Below, piece by piece: positions 30,867-39,434 of a DNA stretch of 39,434 nt (the first letter of the stretch is position 1; each line of letters begins with the position of its first letter). The DNA is from Enhygromyxa salina (lineage in GTDB: Bacteria; Myxococcota_A; Polyangia; Nannocystales; Nannocystaceae): assembly GCF_002994635.1 (NCBI RefSeq), contig NZ_PVNL01000127.1, positions 1 to 39,434 on the forward strand. The letters are read 5' to 3'. The notes beneath the pieces are model-generated. The model saw nothing but the letters and a program-made list of their open reading frames with translations. It did no database searches and was not told the DNA's origin. Made by a program: the position numbers and the translations under genes.

Positions 30867-33800
30867 GTGGACCACAAACGCAAACAGTTGCTGAGTCTCC
30901 TTGCCCAACTCGTGGCGCCGACCAAGGCCCCGACCGACGAGGGCGTCGCGATCATCGGTGTCGCCGGCCGCTACCCGCTCGCGGACGACGTCGGCGAGCT
31001 GTGGGCCAACCTCGCCAGCGGGCGCGACTGCATCCGCGAGGTCCCGGCCGCGCGCTGGGACGCCGACGCCTTTCATGACGCGAGCGGACGCCAGGGCTGC
31101 TACAGCAAGTGGGCCGGGTTCATCGACGACGTCGACAAATTCGACCCGATGTTCTGGCAGATCTCACCGGCCGACGCCGCGGCCATGGATCCGCAGGAGC
31201 GCCTGTTTCTCGAGACCGCCGCGGCGGTCCTCGATGACGCCGGCTGCCCGGCGGCCAAGCTCGCCGCGGCCGGGCCCGTGGGCGTGTTCGTCGGCGCGAT
31301 GAACAGCAACTACGAGTGGATGGGCGGCGAGGCCGACGCCCGCGGGGTCGAGACCGAGGCCCACTCCAACTATTGGTCGCTGGCCAATCGCGTGTCCTAC
31401 GTGTTCGACTTCAGGGGCCCGAGCATGGCCGTGGACACGGCCTGCTCGGCGGCCTCGACGGCCATTCACCTGGCCTGCGAGAGCATTCGTCGCAACGAGT
31501 GCGTCGCCGCGATCGCCGGCGGGGTCAACTTGATCCTCCACCCGATGCACATGCGGACCCTCGCGCGGCGCGGGATGATCTCGCGGGGGCCCAAGCTGCG
31601 GGCGTTCGGGGCCGGGGCTGACGGCTTCGTCGACGGTGAGGGCGTGGGCGCCGTGCTGCTCAAGCCGCTGTCGGCGGCCGTCGCCGACGGCGATCGGATT
31701 CTCGCCGTGATCCGCGGGACGGCGATCAACGCTGGCGGCAAGACCGGCGGCTACACGGTCCCGAGCTCGTCGGCTCAGGCCGAGGTGATCCGCGCGGCGC
31801 TGGCCCGGGCCGGGGTCGGGGCCGAGACCATCAACTACGTCGAGGCCCACGGGACCGGGACGCCGCTCGGCGACCCGATCGAGATCGCCGGCCTCGTCGC
31901 CGCGCTCGGCCCAACCCGGGACGCGGGCGGGCACGTGGCCGTCGGCTCGGTCAAGTCCAACGTCGGTCACCTCGAGTCGGCCGCGGGCATCGTCGGCCTG
32001 ACCAAGGTCCTCTTGCAGCTGCGCCACGCCCAGCTCGCGCCCTCGCTCCACGCCGCCGCGCTCAACCCCAAGCTCGACCTCGACGCGACGTCGTTCGTGA
32101 TCCAACAGCGGCTGGAGCCGTGGCCCAAGCTCGAGCTGAGCGGGCCACAGGGCGCCCCGCACAGCTCGCCGCGGCGGGCGATCGTCAGCTCGTTCGGCGG
32201 CGGGGGGGCCAACGCGTGCCTGGTCGTGGAGGAGTACTGCGGGCCCGCGCAGGAGCGGGATCGGGCGGCCCTCGCCGGGCCGCAGCTGTTGGTCCTCTCG
32301 GCCAAGAGCGAGCACTCGCTGCTGGCCAACGCCGGGGCCCTGGCCAGGCACCTGCGCCGCAGCGCCGAGGCCGTCGAGGCCCCGAGCGCGGAGGCCCGGG
32401 AGCGCGCCGAGGGGGTCTGCCTGCGCCTCGCCGCCGAGGCGCTCGGCGTGGAGGCCAACGAGCTCGAGCTCGACCGCGATCTCGTCGACAGCGGGTTCGG
32501 CCTGGCCGAGTACGGGCGCCTGCGCGAGCTGCTCGCGGCCGAGCTCGGGACCACGCCGCCCGCGGGCGTGGCCGCGGCCCGGAGCGCCCGGGAGATCGCG
32601 GCGCTCGTCGTCGTCGCCGCAGGCGAGGACCCGCGCGAGCGCGGGCCACAGCTCGCCGATGTCGCCCACACGCTGCTGGTCGGGCGCAGCGGGTACGAGC
32701 GCCGCGCGGCGTTCGTGGCCACGCGGCTCGACGAGGCGATCGAGGTTCTCGAGGCCTTCGCCGCCACGGGCAGCGACCCGCGGGTGGCCGTGGGTCATGC
32801 GGCGCGGGTCCGCACGGAGCTGAGCGCCGCCCAGCGAGACCAGCTCGACCGGGCGGTGGCGCAGCGCGAGCTCGACGTCGTGGCCAAGCTGTGGGTCGCC
32901 GGCGCCGAGCTCGAGTGGGCGCAGGTCGGACCCGTCAGCGCCCGGCGCGTCGAGCTGCCGAGCTATCGGTTCGAGCGCACGCGCTGCTGGATCCCCTCGC
33001 TGCCGGAGCCGGTGAGCCGGGAGCCGGCGAGCCCGGCGCTGGTCGAGCGCGAGCTAGTCGAGCGCGAGCCGGTCGAGCGCGAGCCGGTGGCGCTCCCGGC
33101 CGCCGAGTTACCTCGCTTTTATCGCCCGACCTGGCGCCGCGCCGAGCGTGCGCGGGGCCTCGGTTGGGCCGCGACCCGTCCCGCTCGCGTGGTCGCGCTC
33201 GTCAGCGCCGCGTCGGCCTGGCTGGCTGACGCGATCGCGGCCCGGCTCGCCCCCGGCCAGCTCGAGATCATCGATCTCGACGAGCAGCCGCGGGAGGCCT
33301 GGCTGGCGCGAAGCGTCGCGGCAGACCTCGTACTTCACCTCGGGGGCGCGAGCCTGGCCCTCGTCGGCCTCGGCAGCGCCGAGCAGCTCGCGGCCGATCA
33401 GCGCCGGGGCTCGCTCGCGCTGTTCGAGCTGCTGCGCAGTGAGGGCTGCGAGCGGGTGATCGTGGTCACCAGCGACGCGTTCGCCGTGGCGGGCGGCGCC
33501 GTGCACAACCCCCTCGCCGCGGGCATGTACGGGCTCCTGCAGGTCGCGCCGAAAGAGCGCTCGCAGCTGCGCGTCGCCGGCCTCGACTTCGCCGGAGCCG
33601 AGGTCGGGACGGCGCTCGGGCGCCACGCCCTCGTCGACGAGATCCTCGCGCTCGGGCTCGACGGTTCGAGCCCCTGCGTCGCGCTGCGCGAGGGCGTCCG
33701 CTACGAGCGGCAGCTCGGGGCGATCGAGCTGCCCGCGGGCGGCCCGGTCTACCGTGAGCGCGGCGTCTACCTGATCGTCGGTGGGACCGGCGGGATCGCG

Positions 33801-36800
33801 CGCGAGCTCAGCCTCGCGCTCGCGGCCCGCCACCAGGCCCGGCTGCTGTGGTTGAGCCGCGGTCCGATGCGGGCCGAGCATGAGGCGACGGCGGCGAAGA
33901 TCCGCGAGTACGGCGGCGAGCTCGTCCATGTCCGCGGGGACGCCTGCTCCGAGGCGGACCTGCGCGCAGCGATCGCCACCGCGCGCGCGCGCTTTGGTGG
34001 GCTGCACGGCGCCATCCATGCCGCGATGACGTTCGACAACCACGTCCTGTCCGCGCTCGACACGGCCAGCTTCGTGGCGGCGACGCGGGTGAAGATCGAC
34101 GGCGTCGGGGCGCTCGCCCGTGCGCTCGCGGGCGAGCCCCTCGACTTCCTCGCGCTGTTCTCGTCGGCGGGCTCGTTCGGGAGCTTCGCTGGCAACGGCG
34201 CCTACATCTGTGCGTCGACCACGGAGGACGCCTACGGCCAGCTGCTTCGCGCGCGCCTCGGCGTGCCGGTGACCGTGATCAACCAGGGCTACTGGGGGCA
34301 GGTCGGATCGGGGGCCCAGCCGGGCCTGGCGAACATCTTCGCCGGCCTCGGCATCGAGGCGTTCAGCGCTGCCGCGGGCGTCGAGGCCGTGGGCCAGATC
34401 CTCGCCAGCGGCCTCGCTCAGGTCATGCCGATCCGCGCCTCGAGCCGGGCGCTCGAGGCCATGGGCTACACGCCACAGGCGGACGCTCGGCTGCTCGCCG
34501 CTGACGGCGGGCCCTCGCTCGCGGCCGCGCGGGATCGCCTGCTCGCCGACGGCGCCCCCGATCTCGCGGCCGCCGAGGTGCTCGCGGGCTACGCTGAGAT
34601 CGAGGCGGTCTCGGTCCGGCTGCTGCTCGATGCCTACCGGCGCATGGGTGTGTTCCACCGGCCCGGTGAGCGCCACGAGGGCGCGGGCCTGCGGGCCAGG
34701 CTCGGGATCGTCGCCAAGTTCGACCGGCTGCACGAGGCCCTGATCAACATCCTCGTCGATGCCGGCTTGCTCGAGCGTCGCGCGGGGGAGCTGTGGACGA
34801 CGGCGGCCGTCGCCGAGGTCGAGATCGAGGGCCTGTGGGCCTGGGCCGAGGCCGCGCTCGATCAGCTCGCGCGTCGCTACCCGAGCATCGAGGCGACGAT
34901 CACCCTCAACCGCCTGTTCCTCGCCGACTACCCGAGGATCCTCCGCGCCGAGATCGGGGCCACGCAGATCATGTTCCCGGGGACCTCGATGAAGCTGGTC
35001 CAGAACTTCTACAAGGGCAACCCGCTGACCGACTCCTTCAATCGGCTCGTGCGCGAGAGCGTCCGCTGCTTCGTCGAGCAGCGGGGCCAGGCGGGGGTCG
35101 AGGTCATCGAGCTCGGGGCGGGGACCGGCGCGACGAGTGAGTGGGTCCTGGCCACGCTCGCCGAGTCCGGGCCCGGGGCGCGCTACGTGTTCACCGACAT
35201 CTCGCCGCGCTTCGTCGAGTTTGGTCGCGAGCGCTTCGCCGCCGACTACCCGTTCGCGCGCTTCGAGACCCTCAACCTCGATCGGGACCTGGACAGCCAG
35301 GGCTTCGAGGCTGGCGTCGCCGATCTGGTCGTGGCGACCAACGTCGTCCACGCGACCCGCAACCTCCGGGCGACCCTGCGCAAGGCCAAGGCGCTCCTGC
35401 GCCCAGGCGGCTGGCTGGTGCTCAATGAGCTGACGATGGTCCGGCCGCTCCTGACCCTCGGGGGCGGGGTGCTCGAGGGCTGGTGGGCCTTCGACGATGG
35501 CCAGCTGCGGCTGCCCGACTCGCCGCTCGCGTCGCCCGCGGGCTGGTCCTTGCTGTTGCGCGAGGAGGGCTACCGCGAGGTCGTCGAGCTCGGCGATGCC
35601 GGGGCCGAGCTGGGCCAGCGCGTGTTGATCGCCCAGAGCGATGGGGTGATCCAGTCCACGGCGGCGGCAGCGGTGGCAGCGGTGGTCGACGCGACGCCGG
35701 AGCCGGCGGCGCGAGTCGCCGCCGCGACCGGCCCGAGCCTCGAGCAGCGCTTGCGCGAGCTCGTCGAGGGCGTGCTGCAGCTCAACATGCAGATCGAGCC
35801 CGACCGCCCGCTGGCCGACTACGGCTTCGACTCCCTCAGCGGCATGAAGATCGTCGCGGCCGTCGACGAAGCGTTCGGGGTCATGGTTCCCCTCGCTGAC
35901 TTCTTCGACCACCCGACCTTGCGTGAGCTCGCCGCTCACCTCGGCGCGCACTGGCTGGCCGAGGCCAGGCATTCGACTGCTCCGGCCGCGGCGACTTCGG
36001 GCCTCGGGGTCGCCGCCGCGCGCCCCCCCAGGCACGCGCCCGCCGAGGTGCCCGCGCCCGCAGCCGCGCCCGCAGCCACGCCCGCAGCCACGCCCGTCGA
36101 CGCGTCGCGTCGGGCCCTCGCGGCGGTCGCCGCCGAGGTCCTCCGTCCGCGGGCGGCCGAGGCCGAGGTCGAGGCCAGCCACGCGCTGTCCGAGGGCCAG
36201 CGCGCGCTGTGGGTGATCGAGCAGGTCGCGCCCGCCAACTACGCCTACAACCTGCCGCTCGCGCTGTGGCTCGACCCCGAGCTCGATGTCCTCGCCCTGC
36301 GCGTCGCCCTGCAGGCCCTCGTCGATCGGCACGCGGCCCTGCGCGCGCGGGTATTCGTGGGCACCGAGGGCCCCCGGGTCGACACGCTGCGCGGGCCCGA
36401 GCTGCCCTTCCACCACGTGCTGACCACGGCCGTCGACGAGGCCGAGCTGCGCGAGCGCATGCGCGAGGATCTGCGCCGGCCGTTCGAGCTCGGGGACGGT
36501 CCCCTGGTTCGGGCGAGCTTGTACACCCTCGGTGATGGTCGCCACGCGCTGCTGCTGAGCTTTCATCACATGGTCTTCGACGGCGTCTCGATCGGGCTGC
36601 TGGTCGCGGAGCTCGAGCGTGGCTACGCCGCGCTGGGCCGGGGCGAGGCGCCGCCGCGCACCGCTCCAGCCCGCAGCTACGCCGATTTTGCTCGCTGGCA
36701 GCAGGACTCGCTCGCCGGGCCGGAGGGCGTCCGCCAGCGCGACTACTGGCTCGCGCGCCTGCGTGGACGTCAGACCCAGATGGCGCTGCCCCTCGATCGG

Positions 36801-39434
36801 CCGCGATCGGCGACGCCGAGCTTCGTCGGGGCGAGCGTCGACGCTCAGCTCGGTCCGCAGCTCATGACCAACGCCCGCGCGCTCGCGGCCCGCGAGCGGA
36901 CCTCGCTGTTCACGGTCATGCTGACCGGCTTTTTGGCCCTGCTCCATCGCTACTGCGACCAGGACGACGTCGCCGTCGGCACGCCGACGGCTGGGCGCCC
37001 GTCGCGGGGCTACGACGATGTGCTCGGCTACTTCATGAACATGGTCGTGATCGCCGAGCGCGTCGATCGGGCGGAGCCGTTCACGGAGCTGCTGCGCCGG
37101 GTCCACGCGGCCAACCTCGACGCCCTGAGCCACAGCACCTACCCGCTGCTCACGCTGTTCGAGGCGCTCGAGCGCGAGACGCCAGGCCAGGGCGCCGCGC
37201 GCTTCAACGTGGCCTTCTACTTTCAAAACTGGGTGCGGGAAGCCGGCGCCAACGCGCTGGTCTCCGGGCCCGTCGAGGGCGTCCACCAAGAGGGCGAGTT
37301 CGAGCTCACGCTCGAGATCGTCGAGCAGCGCGAGGGCTGCCGCTACACCCTCAAGTACAACCCCACGCTGTTCGACGCCGAGACCATCGTTCGCTTTGGG
37401 CGTCACCTCGAGCAGCTCCTGGCTGCGGCCGTGGCTGATCCCGATCGGCCGATCGCGGCGCTCGAGCTGCTTGGTGCCGACGAGCGGGCCTCGCTCGGGG
37501 CCATGCGCGCCGGGCCGTATCCGGCCGACAGCTTGGTGTGGGAGCTGGTCGCGCGTCAGGCCCAGGCGCGGCCCGAGGAGCTCGCCGTGCGCTGCGGCGC
37601 GGACGAGCTCAGCTACCGCCAGCTGATGGCGCGGGTCGGCGCGCTCGCCGGGCGCCTGCGCGCGGCCGGGGTCGGGCGTGGGCGGCGGGTCGGCGTGCTG
37701 CTGCCGCGCGACGTGCTGCTCCCCGTCGCGCTGCTGGCCGTGCAGGCCGCGGGCGGGGCCTACGTGCCGCTCGACCCCACGTACCCGAGTGAGCGCCTGC
37801 GCTACATGGCCGAGGACGCCGGGCTCCACCTGATGCTCACGCACTCGGGCATCGACGCCGACTACGGCGCCGCCGCGCGGCTGCTCATCGACGCGGACGA
37901 GGCTCCGCCCCAGCGGCCCATGCCCGGCATGCCCGGCATGCCCGCCATGCCCGGCACGCCCGACATGCCCGGCATGGCCGGGCCCGAGGACGACGCCTAC
38001 GTGCTCTACACCTCGGGCTCGACGGGTCGACCCAAGGGCGTGCGCGTGCCCCATCGCGCGCTGACCAATTTCTTGTCGTCGATGGCGCGCGAGCCGGGCT
38101 TTGGCCCGGGAGACACGCTGCTGGCGCTGACGACGGTGTGCTTCGACATCTCGGGCCTCGAGCTCTACCTCCCGTTGATCTGTGGTGGGACGGTCGAGAT
38201 CGTCGCGGCCGAGGTCGCCCGCGACGGCATGCGCCTGCGCGAGGCGATCGAGGCCAGCGCGGCCACGGTCATCCAGGCCACGCCGACGACCTGGCGCATG
38301 GTCGAGGCCGCGGGCTGGTCGGGCTCGCCGACGCTCAAGGTCCTGTGTGGCGGCGAGGCCCTCCCCGCCGACCTCGCCGCGACCTTGGTCGCCCGCAACG
38401 CCCAGGTCTGGAACCTCTACGGGCCGACCGAGACGACGATCTGGTCCTCGCTCGCTCGCCTCCGCGCCGGGGACCGGGTGACGATCGGGGAGCCGATCGC
38501 CAACACGGCGCTCTACGTGCTCGACAGCGCCGGGGCTCTGGCGCCGATCGGTGTGGTCGGCGAGCTCTGGATCGGTGGCCACGGCGTGGCCCGTGGCTAC
38601 CTCGGCCGACCGCAGCTCAGCGCCGAGCGCTTCGTCGTCGATCCCTTTGTCGACGATCCCACGGCGCGGATGTATCGGACGGGTGATCTCGTCCGTCGCC
38701 TCGCCGACGGGCGCGTCGAGTACATCGGTCGCAAGGACGCGCAGGTCAAGCTCCGCGGCCATCGGATCGAGCTCGGCGAGATCGAGGCGAGCTTGCTGCG
38801 CCTCGACGGCGTGCGTGAGGCCGTGGCCGTGGTCCGCGAGCACGGGTCCCCCTCGCTGCGTGCGTGCTACGTCCTCGCCGAGGGCGCCGCCGCGCCGCGT
38901 CGCGAGCAGCTCGCGGCTTGGCTGCCGGACTACATGATCCCCGACTCGCTCGTGCGCGTGCACAGCTTGCCGCGCACGCTCAACGACAAGATCGACCGAC
39001 AGACGCTCGCGTCGCTGTCGCAGGCCCAGCTGGTCGCGCGCTTCGGTGAGGGCGACGAGCTCGCGGCCACGCCCGCGGTGCGCGAGCCCGAGCTGCGCGA
39101 CGGGGCGCTCGTGGCCCAGCTCGCGGCCATGGTCGCCGACGAGCTCGGCGTCGCGGCCGAGGAAGTCGGCGCGCGCACCCCCCTCGGCGAGCTCGGGATG
39201 AGCTCGGTCAGCTTCACGGCCCTCAGCGCGGCCCTGCGGGCCCGCTACGCCGTCGAGATCTATCCGACGATCTTCTACCGCCACACGACCCTGGCGGCCC
39301 TGACGGACCACCTGTGGGCCGAGCATCGCGCCGAGCTCGAGGCCCACTTCGGTCAGCGCGCTCGTGCTCTGGTCGCGGCTGTCGACGCGCCCGTGGATGC
39401 CGGAGCCAGCGCGGGCGCGTCGACAGCCGCGACC
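30867..39434 (+). CDS. Hybrid PKS/NRPS: KS-KR-cMT-ACP-C-A(Gly)-carrier, 3' partial
   Basis: The frame is open to the last base (2856 codons). It starts with a GTG preceded by GAGAG; the first ~25 residues (DHKRKQLLSLLAQL) look like a docking helix. Order: KS4 (Cys193, HGTGTPLGDP, SNVGHL), linker containing a Ser-less ACP-like insertion, KR4 (GGTGGIA, Tyr1113), C-methyltransferase (ELGAGTGATS at ~1413), ACP (YGFDSLSGM, Ser1656), C domain (HHMVFDG, residues 1900-1906), A domain (pocket D-I-L-Q-L-G-L-I-W-K, the glycine signature), and a carrier with GMSSVSF (Ser2780). It probably extends the oxazolyl starter by one C2 unit, reduces it to an alcohol, methylates C-alpha and couples glycine as an amide. 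There is no DH, so the hydroxyl stays. Two methylations (gem-dimethyl) are possible but cannot be read from sequence. The next domain lies beyond the window. Confidence 0.95.
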   Translation, partial: MDHKRKQLLSLLAQLVAPTKAPTDEGVAIIGVAGRYPLADDVGELWANLASGRDCIREVPAARWDADAFHDASGRQGCYSKWAGFIDDVDKFDPMFWQISPADAAAMDPQERLFLETAAAVLDDAGCPAAKLAAAGPVGVFVGAMNSNYEWMGGEADARGVETEAHSNYWSLANRVSYVFDFRGPSMAVDTACSAASTAIHLACESIRRNECVAAIAGGVNLILHPMHMRTLARRGMISRGPKLRAFGAGADGFVDGEGVGAVLLKPLSAAVADGDRILAVIRGTAINAGGKTGGYTVPSSSAQAEVIRAALARAGVGAETINYVEAHGTGTPLGDPIEIAGLVAALGPTRDAGGHVAVGSVKSNVGHLESAAGIVGLTKVLLQLRHAQLAPSLHAAALNPKLDLDATSFVIQQRLEPWPKLELSGPQGAPHSSPRRAIVSSFGGGGANACLVVEEYCGPAQERDRAALAGPQLLVLSAKSEHSLLANAGALARHLRRSAEAVEAPSAEARERAEGVCLRLAAEALGVEANELELDRDLVDSGFGLAEYGRLRELLAAELGTTPPAGVAAARSAREIAALVVVAAGEDPRERGPQLADVAHTLLVGRSGYERRAAFVATRLDEAIEVLEAFAATGSDPRVAVGHAARVRTELSAAQRDQLDRAVAQRELDVVAKLWVAGAELEWAQVGPVSARRVELPSYRFERTRCWIPSLPEPVSREPASPALVERELVEREPVEREPVALPAAELPRFYRPTWRRAERARGLGWAATRPARVVALVSAASAWLADAIAARLAPGQLEIIDLDEQPREAWLARSVAADLVLHLGGASLALVGLGSAEQLAADQRRGSLALFELLRSEGCERVIVVTSDAFAVAGGAVHNPLAAGMYGLLQVAPKERSQLRVAGLDFAGAEVGTALGRHALVDEILALGLDGSSPCVALREGVRYERQLGAIELPAGGPVYRERGVYLIVGGTGGIARELSLALAARHQARLLWLSRGPMRAEHEATAAKIREYGGELVHVRGDACSEADLRAAIATARARFGGLHGAIHAAMTFDNHVLSALDTASFVAATRVKIDGVGALARALAGEPLDFLALFSSAGSFGSFAGNGAYICASTTEDAYGQLLRARLGVPVTVINQGYWGQVGSGAQPGLANIFAGLGIEAFSAAAGVEAVGQILASGLAQVMPIRASSRALEAMGYTPQADARLLAADGGPSLAAARDRLLADGAPDLAAAEVLAGYAEIEAVSVRLLLDAYRRMGVFHRPGERHEGAGLRARLGIVAKFDRLHEALINILVDAGLLERRAGELWTTAAVAEVEIEGLWAWAEAALDQLARRYPSIEATITLNRLFLADYPRILRAEIGATQIMFPGTSMKLVQNFYKGNPLTDSFNRLVRESVRCFVEQRGQAGVEVIELGAGTGATSEWVLATLAESGPGARYVFTDISPRFVEFGRERFAADYPFARFETLNLDRDLDSQGFEAGVADLVVATNVVHATRNLRATLRKAKALLRPGGWLVLNELTMVRPLLTLGGGVLEGWWAFDDGQLRLPDSPLASPAGWSLLLREEGYREVVELGDAGAELGQRVLIAQSDGVIQSTAAAAVAAVVDATPEPAARVAAATGPSLEQRLRELVEGVLQLNMQIEPDRPLADYGFDSLSGMKIVAAVDEAFGVMVPLADFFDHPTLRELAAHLGAHWLAEARHSTAPAAATSGLGVAAARPPRHAPAEVPAPAAAPAATPAATPVDASRRALAAVAAEVLRPRAAEAEVEASHALSEGQRALWVIEQVAPANYAYNLPLALWLDPELDVLALRVALQALVDRHAALRARVFVGTEGPRVDTLRGPELPFHHVLTTAVDEAELRERMREDLRRPFELGDGPLVRASLYTLGDGRHALLLSFHHMVFDGVSIGLLVAELERGYAALGRGEAPPRTAPARSYADFARWQQDSLAGPEGVRQRDYWLARLRGRQTQMALPLDRPRSATPSFVGASVDAQLGPQLMTNARALAARERTSLFTVMLTGFLALLHRYCDQDDVAVGTPTAGRPSRGYDDVLGYFMNMVVIAERVDRAEPFTELLRRVHAANLDALSHSTYPLLTLFEALERETPGQGAARFNVAFYFQNWVREAGANALVSGPVEGVHQEGEFELTLEIVEQREGCRYTLKYNPTLFDAETIVRFGRHLEQLLAAAVADPDRPIAALELLGADERASLGAMRAGPYPADSLVWELVARQAQARPEELAVRCGADELSYRQLMARVGALAGRLRAAGVGRGRRVGVLLPRDVLLPVALLAVQAAGGAYVPLDPTYPSERLRYMAEDAGLHLMLTHSGIDADYGAAARLLIDADEAPPQRPMPGMPGMPAMPGTPDMPGMAGPEDDAYVLYTSGSTGRPKGVRVPHRALTNFLSSMAREPGFGPGDTLLALTTVCFDISGLELYLPLICGGTVEIVAAEVARDGMRLREAIEASAATVIQATPTTWRMVEAAGWSGSPTLKVLCGGEALPADLAATLVARNAQVWNLYGPTETTIWSSLARLRAGDRVTIGEPIANTALYVLDSAGALAPIGVVGELWIGGHGVARGYLGRPQLSAERFVVDPFVDDPTARMYRTGDLVRRLADGRVEYIGRKDAQVKLRGHRIELGEIEASLLRLDGVREAVAVVREHGSPSLRACYVLAEGAAAPRREQLAAWLPDYMIPDSLVRVHSLPRTLNDKIDRQTLASLSQAQLVARFGEGDELAATPAVREPELRDGALVAQLAAMVADELGVAAEEVGARTPLGELGMSSVSFTALSAALRARYAVEIYPTIFYRHTTLAALTDHLWAEHRAELEAHFGQRARALVAAVDAPVDAGASAGASTAAT
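32391..32625 (+). other. Carrier-protein-like insertion without the phosphopantetheine serine
   Basis: The KS-to-KR linker is interrupted by about 75 residues with an ACP-like pattern: an amphipathic first helix (EARERAEGVCLRLAAEALG), a VEANELELDRDLVDSGF loop, then LRELLAAELG and a last helix SAREIAALVVV. Where an ACP has G-x-D-S-L this has G-F-G-L-A (bases 32493-32507), so it cannot be loaded. The linker then resumes with LADVAHTLLVGRSGYERRAAFV. Confidence 0.65.
33042..33086 (+). repeat. 15-bp tandem repeat, 3 copies, in the KS-KR linker
   Basis: GTCGAGCGCGAGCCG in three units, the first ending CTA, encodes VEREL-VEREP-VEREP. Confidence 0.92.
36057..36092 (+). repeat. 12-bp tandem repeat, 3 copies, in the ACP-C linker
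   Basis: CCCGCAGCCACG in three units, the first ending GCG, encodes PAAA-PAAT-PAAT, an Ala/Pro hinge between the PKS and NRPS halves. Confidence 0.92.
36115..39345 (+). other. NRPS module of the last gene: C-A-carrier, predicted glycine
   Basis: The C domain keeps HHMVFDG (bases 36564-36584) and NYAYNLPLA, so it should be active and accept the methylated hydroxyacyl chain. The A pocket from FDISGLE, VIQATPT, VLCGGEA and WNLYGPTETTIW matches the glycine code exactly. The A10 motif reads LNDKIDRQTL: the Lys is kept, but the Gly of NGK is Asp. The carrier that follows has LGMSSVSFTALS, which is more ACP- than PCP-like, and the Asp before the Ser is Ser. Confidence 0.88.
37920..37982 (+). repeat. 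9-bp tandem repeat, 7 copies, inside an adenylation domain
   Basis: Units of ATGCCCGGC with small changes encode MPG-MPG-MPA-MPG-TPD-MPG-MAG in frame. They sit a few residues before the YTSGSTG (A3) loop, in a stretch that is normally a variable surface loop of the A domain. Confidence 0.95.

Larger units (their letters stand above)
30939..35950 (+). other. PKS module of the last gene: KS-[pseudo-ACP]-KR-cMT-ACP
   Basis: The KS has TACSAAST at its active site (Cys at 31443-31445), with Ala-Ala-Ser-Thr after the Cys instead of the usual S-SL. No DH lies between KS and KR. KR4 has Tyr at 34203-34205 in YICAS, so the Asn of YxxxN is Ser, and its binding loop is GGTGGIA. The methyltransferase SAM motif is at about 35104-35133. 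The ACP Ser is at 35832-35834. Confidence 0.88.

Overview
The window is one contiguous, very GC-rich (by eye above 70 %) stretch in which every gene lies on the + strand. It is the interior of a giant trans-AT polyketide synthase / nonribosomal peptide synthetase (PKS/NRPS) gene cluster. Both ends cut through megasynthase genes. No intact acyltransferase (AT), thioesterase, transporter, regulator or RNA gene is present. The length of the proteins, GC content, codon choice and mixed PKS/NRPS architecture suggest a secondary-metabolite-rich bacterium, most likely a myxobacterium (Myxococcota). An actinomycete cannot be excluded from sequence alone.

Layout. (1) 1-684: end of a PKS protein, a post-KS linker and a carrier protein. 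(2) 681-8639: NRPS with C-A(Ser)-PCP, C-A(unknown)-PCP and a terminal C domain that has lost both catalytic His. (3) 8636-23512: 4958-aa PKS with three modules: KS-[dead AT remnant]-DH-KR-ACP, KS-DH(degenerate)-KR-ACP and KS-DH-KR-cMT-ACP. (4) 23509-26994: formyltransferase-A(Gly)-PCP loading protein. (5) 27021-28193: stand-alone PP-loop ATP-pyrophosphatase-type enzyme. (6) 28210-30789: KS-[dead AT remnant]-ACP. (7) 30867-39434, running off the end: KS-[pseudo-ACP insertion]-KR-cMT-ACP-C-A(Gly)-carrier. Genes 1/2, 2/3 and 3/4 overlap by ATGA with good Shine-Dalgarno sequences. The remaining gaps are 26, 16 and 77 bases, so the whole window reads as one operon.

How the genes work together. Genes 4-6 form a coherent cassette for a 5-substituted, C2-unsubstituted oxazole starter. 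Glycine is loaded and N-formylated (gene 4), extended once with no beta-reduction (gene 6), and the resulting formamido-ketone is cyclodehydrated with ATP, probably by gene 5. This is the logic I know for the oxazolomycin and conglobatin families. Gene 7 would then add a C2 unit, reduce the ketone to an alcohol, methylate the alpha carbon once or twice, and form an amide with glycine. Genes 1-3 encode another part of the same line: acyl-Ser-X followed by up to three (partly dehydrated, one C-methylated) polyketide units. Because the formyl loading module sits in the middle, gene order is probably not the order of assembly.

The most interesting signals are the oxazole cassette in this setting; two KS modules that carry the inactivated stump of a former cis-AT; the His-less C domain at the NRPS-to-PKS junction; a serine-less carrier-like insertion after the gene 7 KS; an adenylation domain with an unfamiliar pocket code; and short in-frame tandem repeats in linkers, including one inside an adenylation domain.
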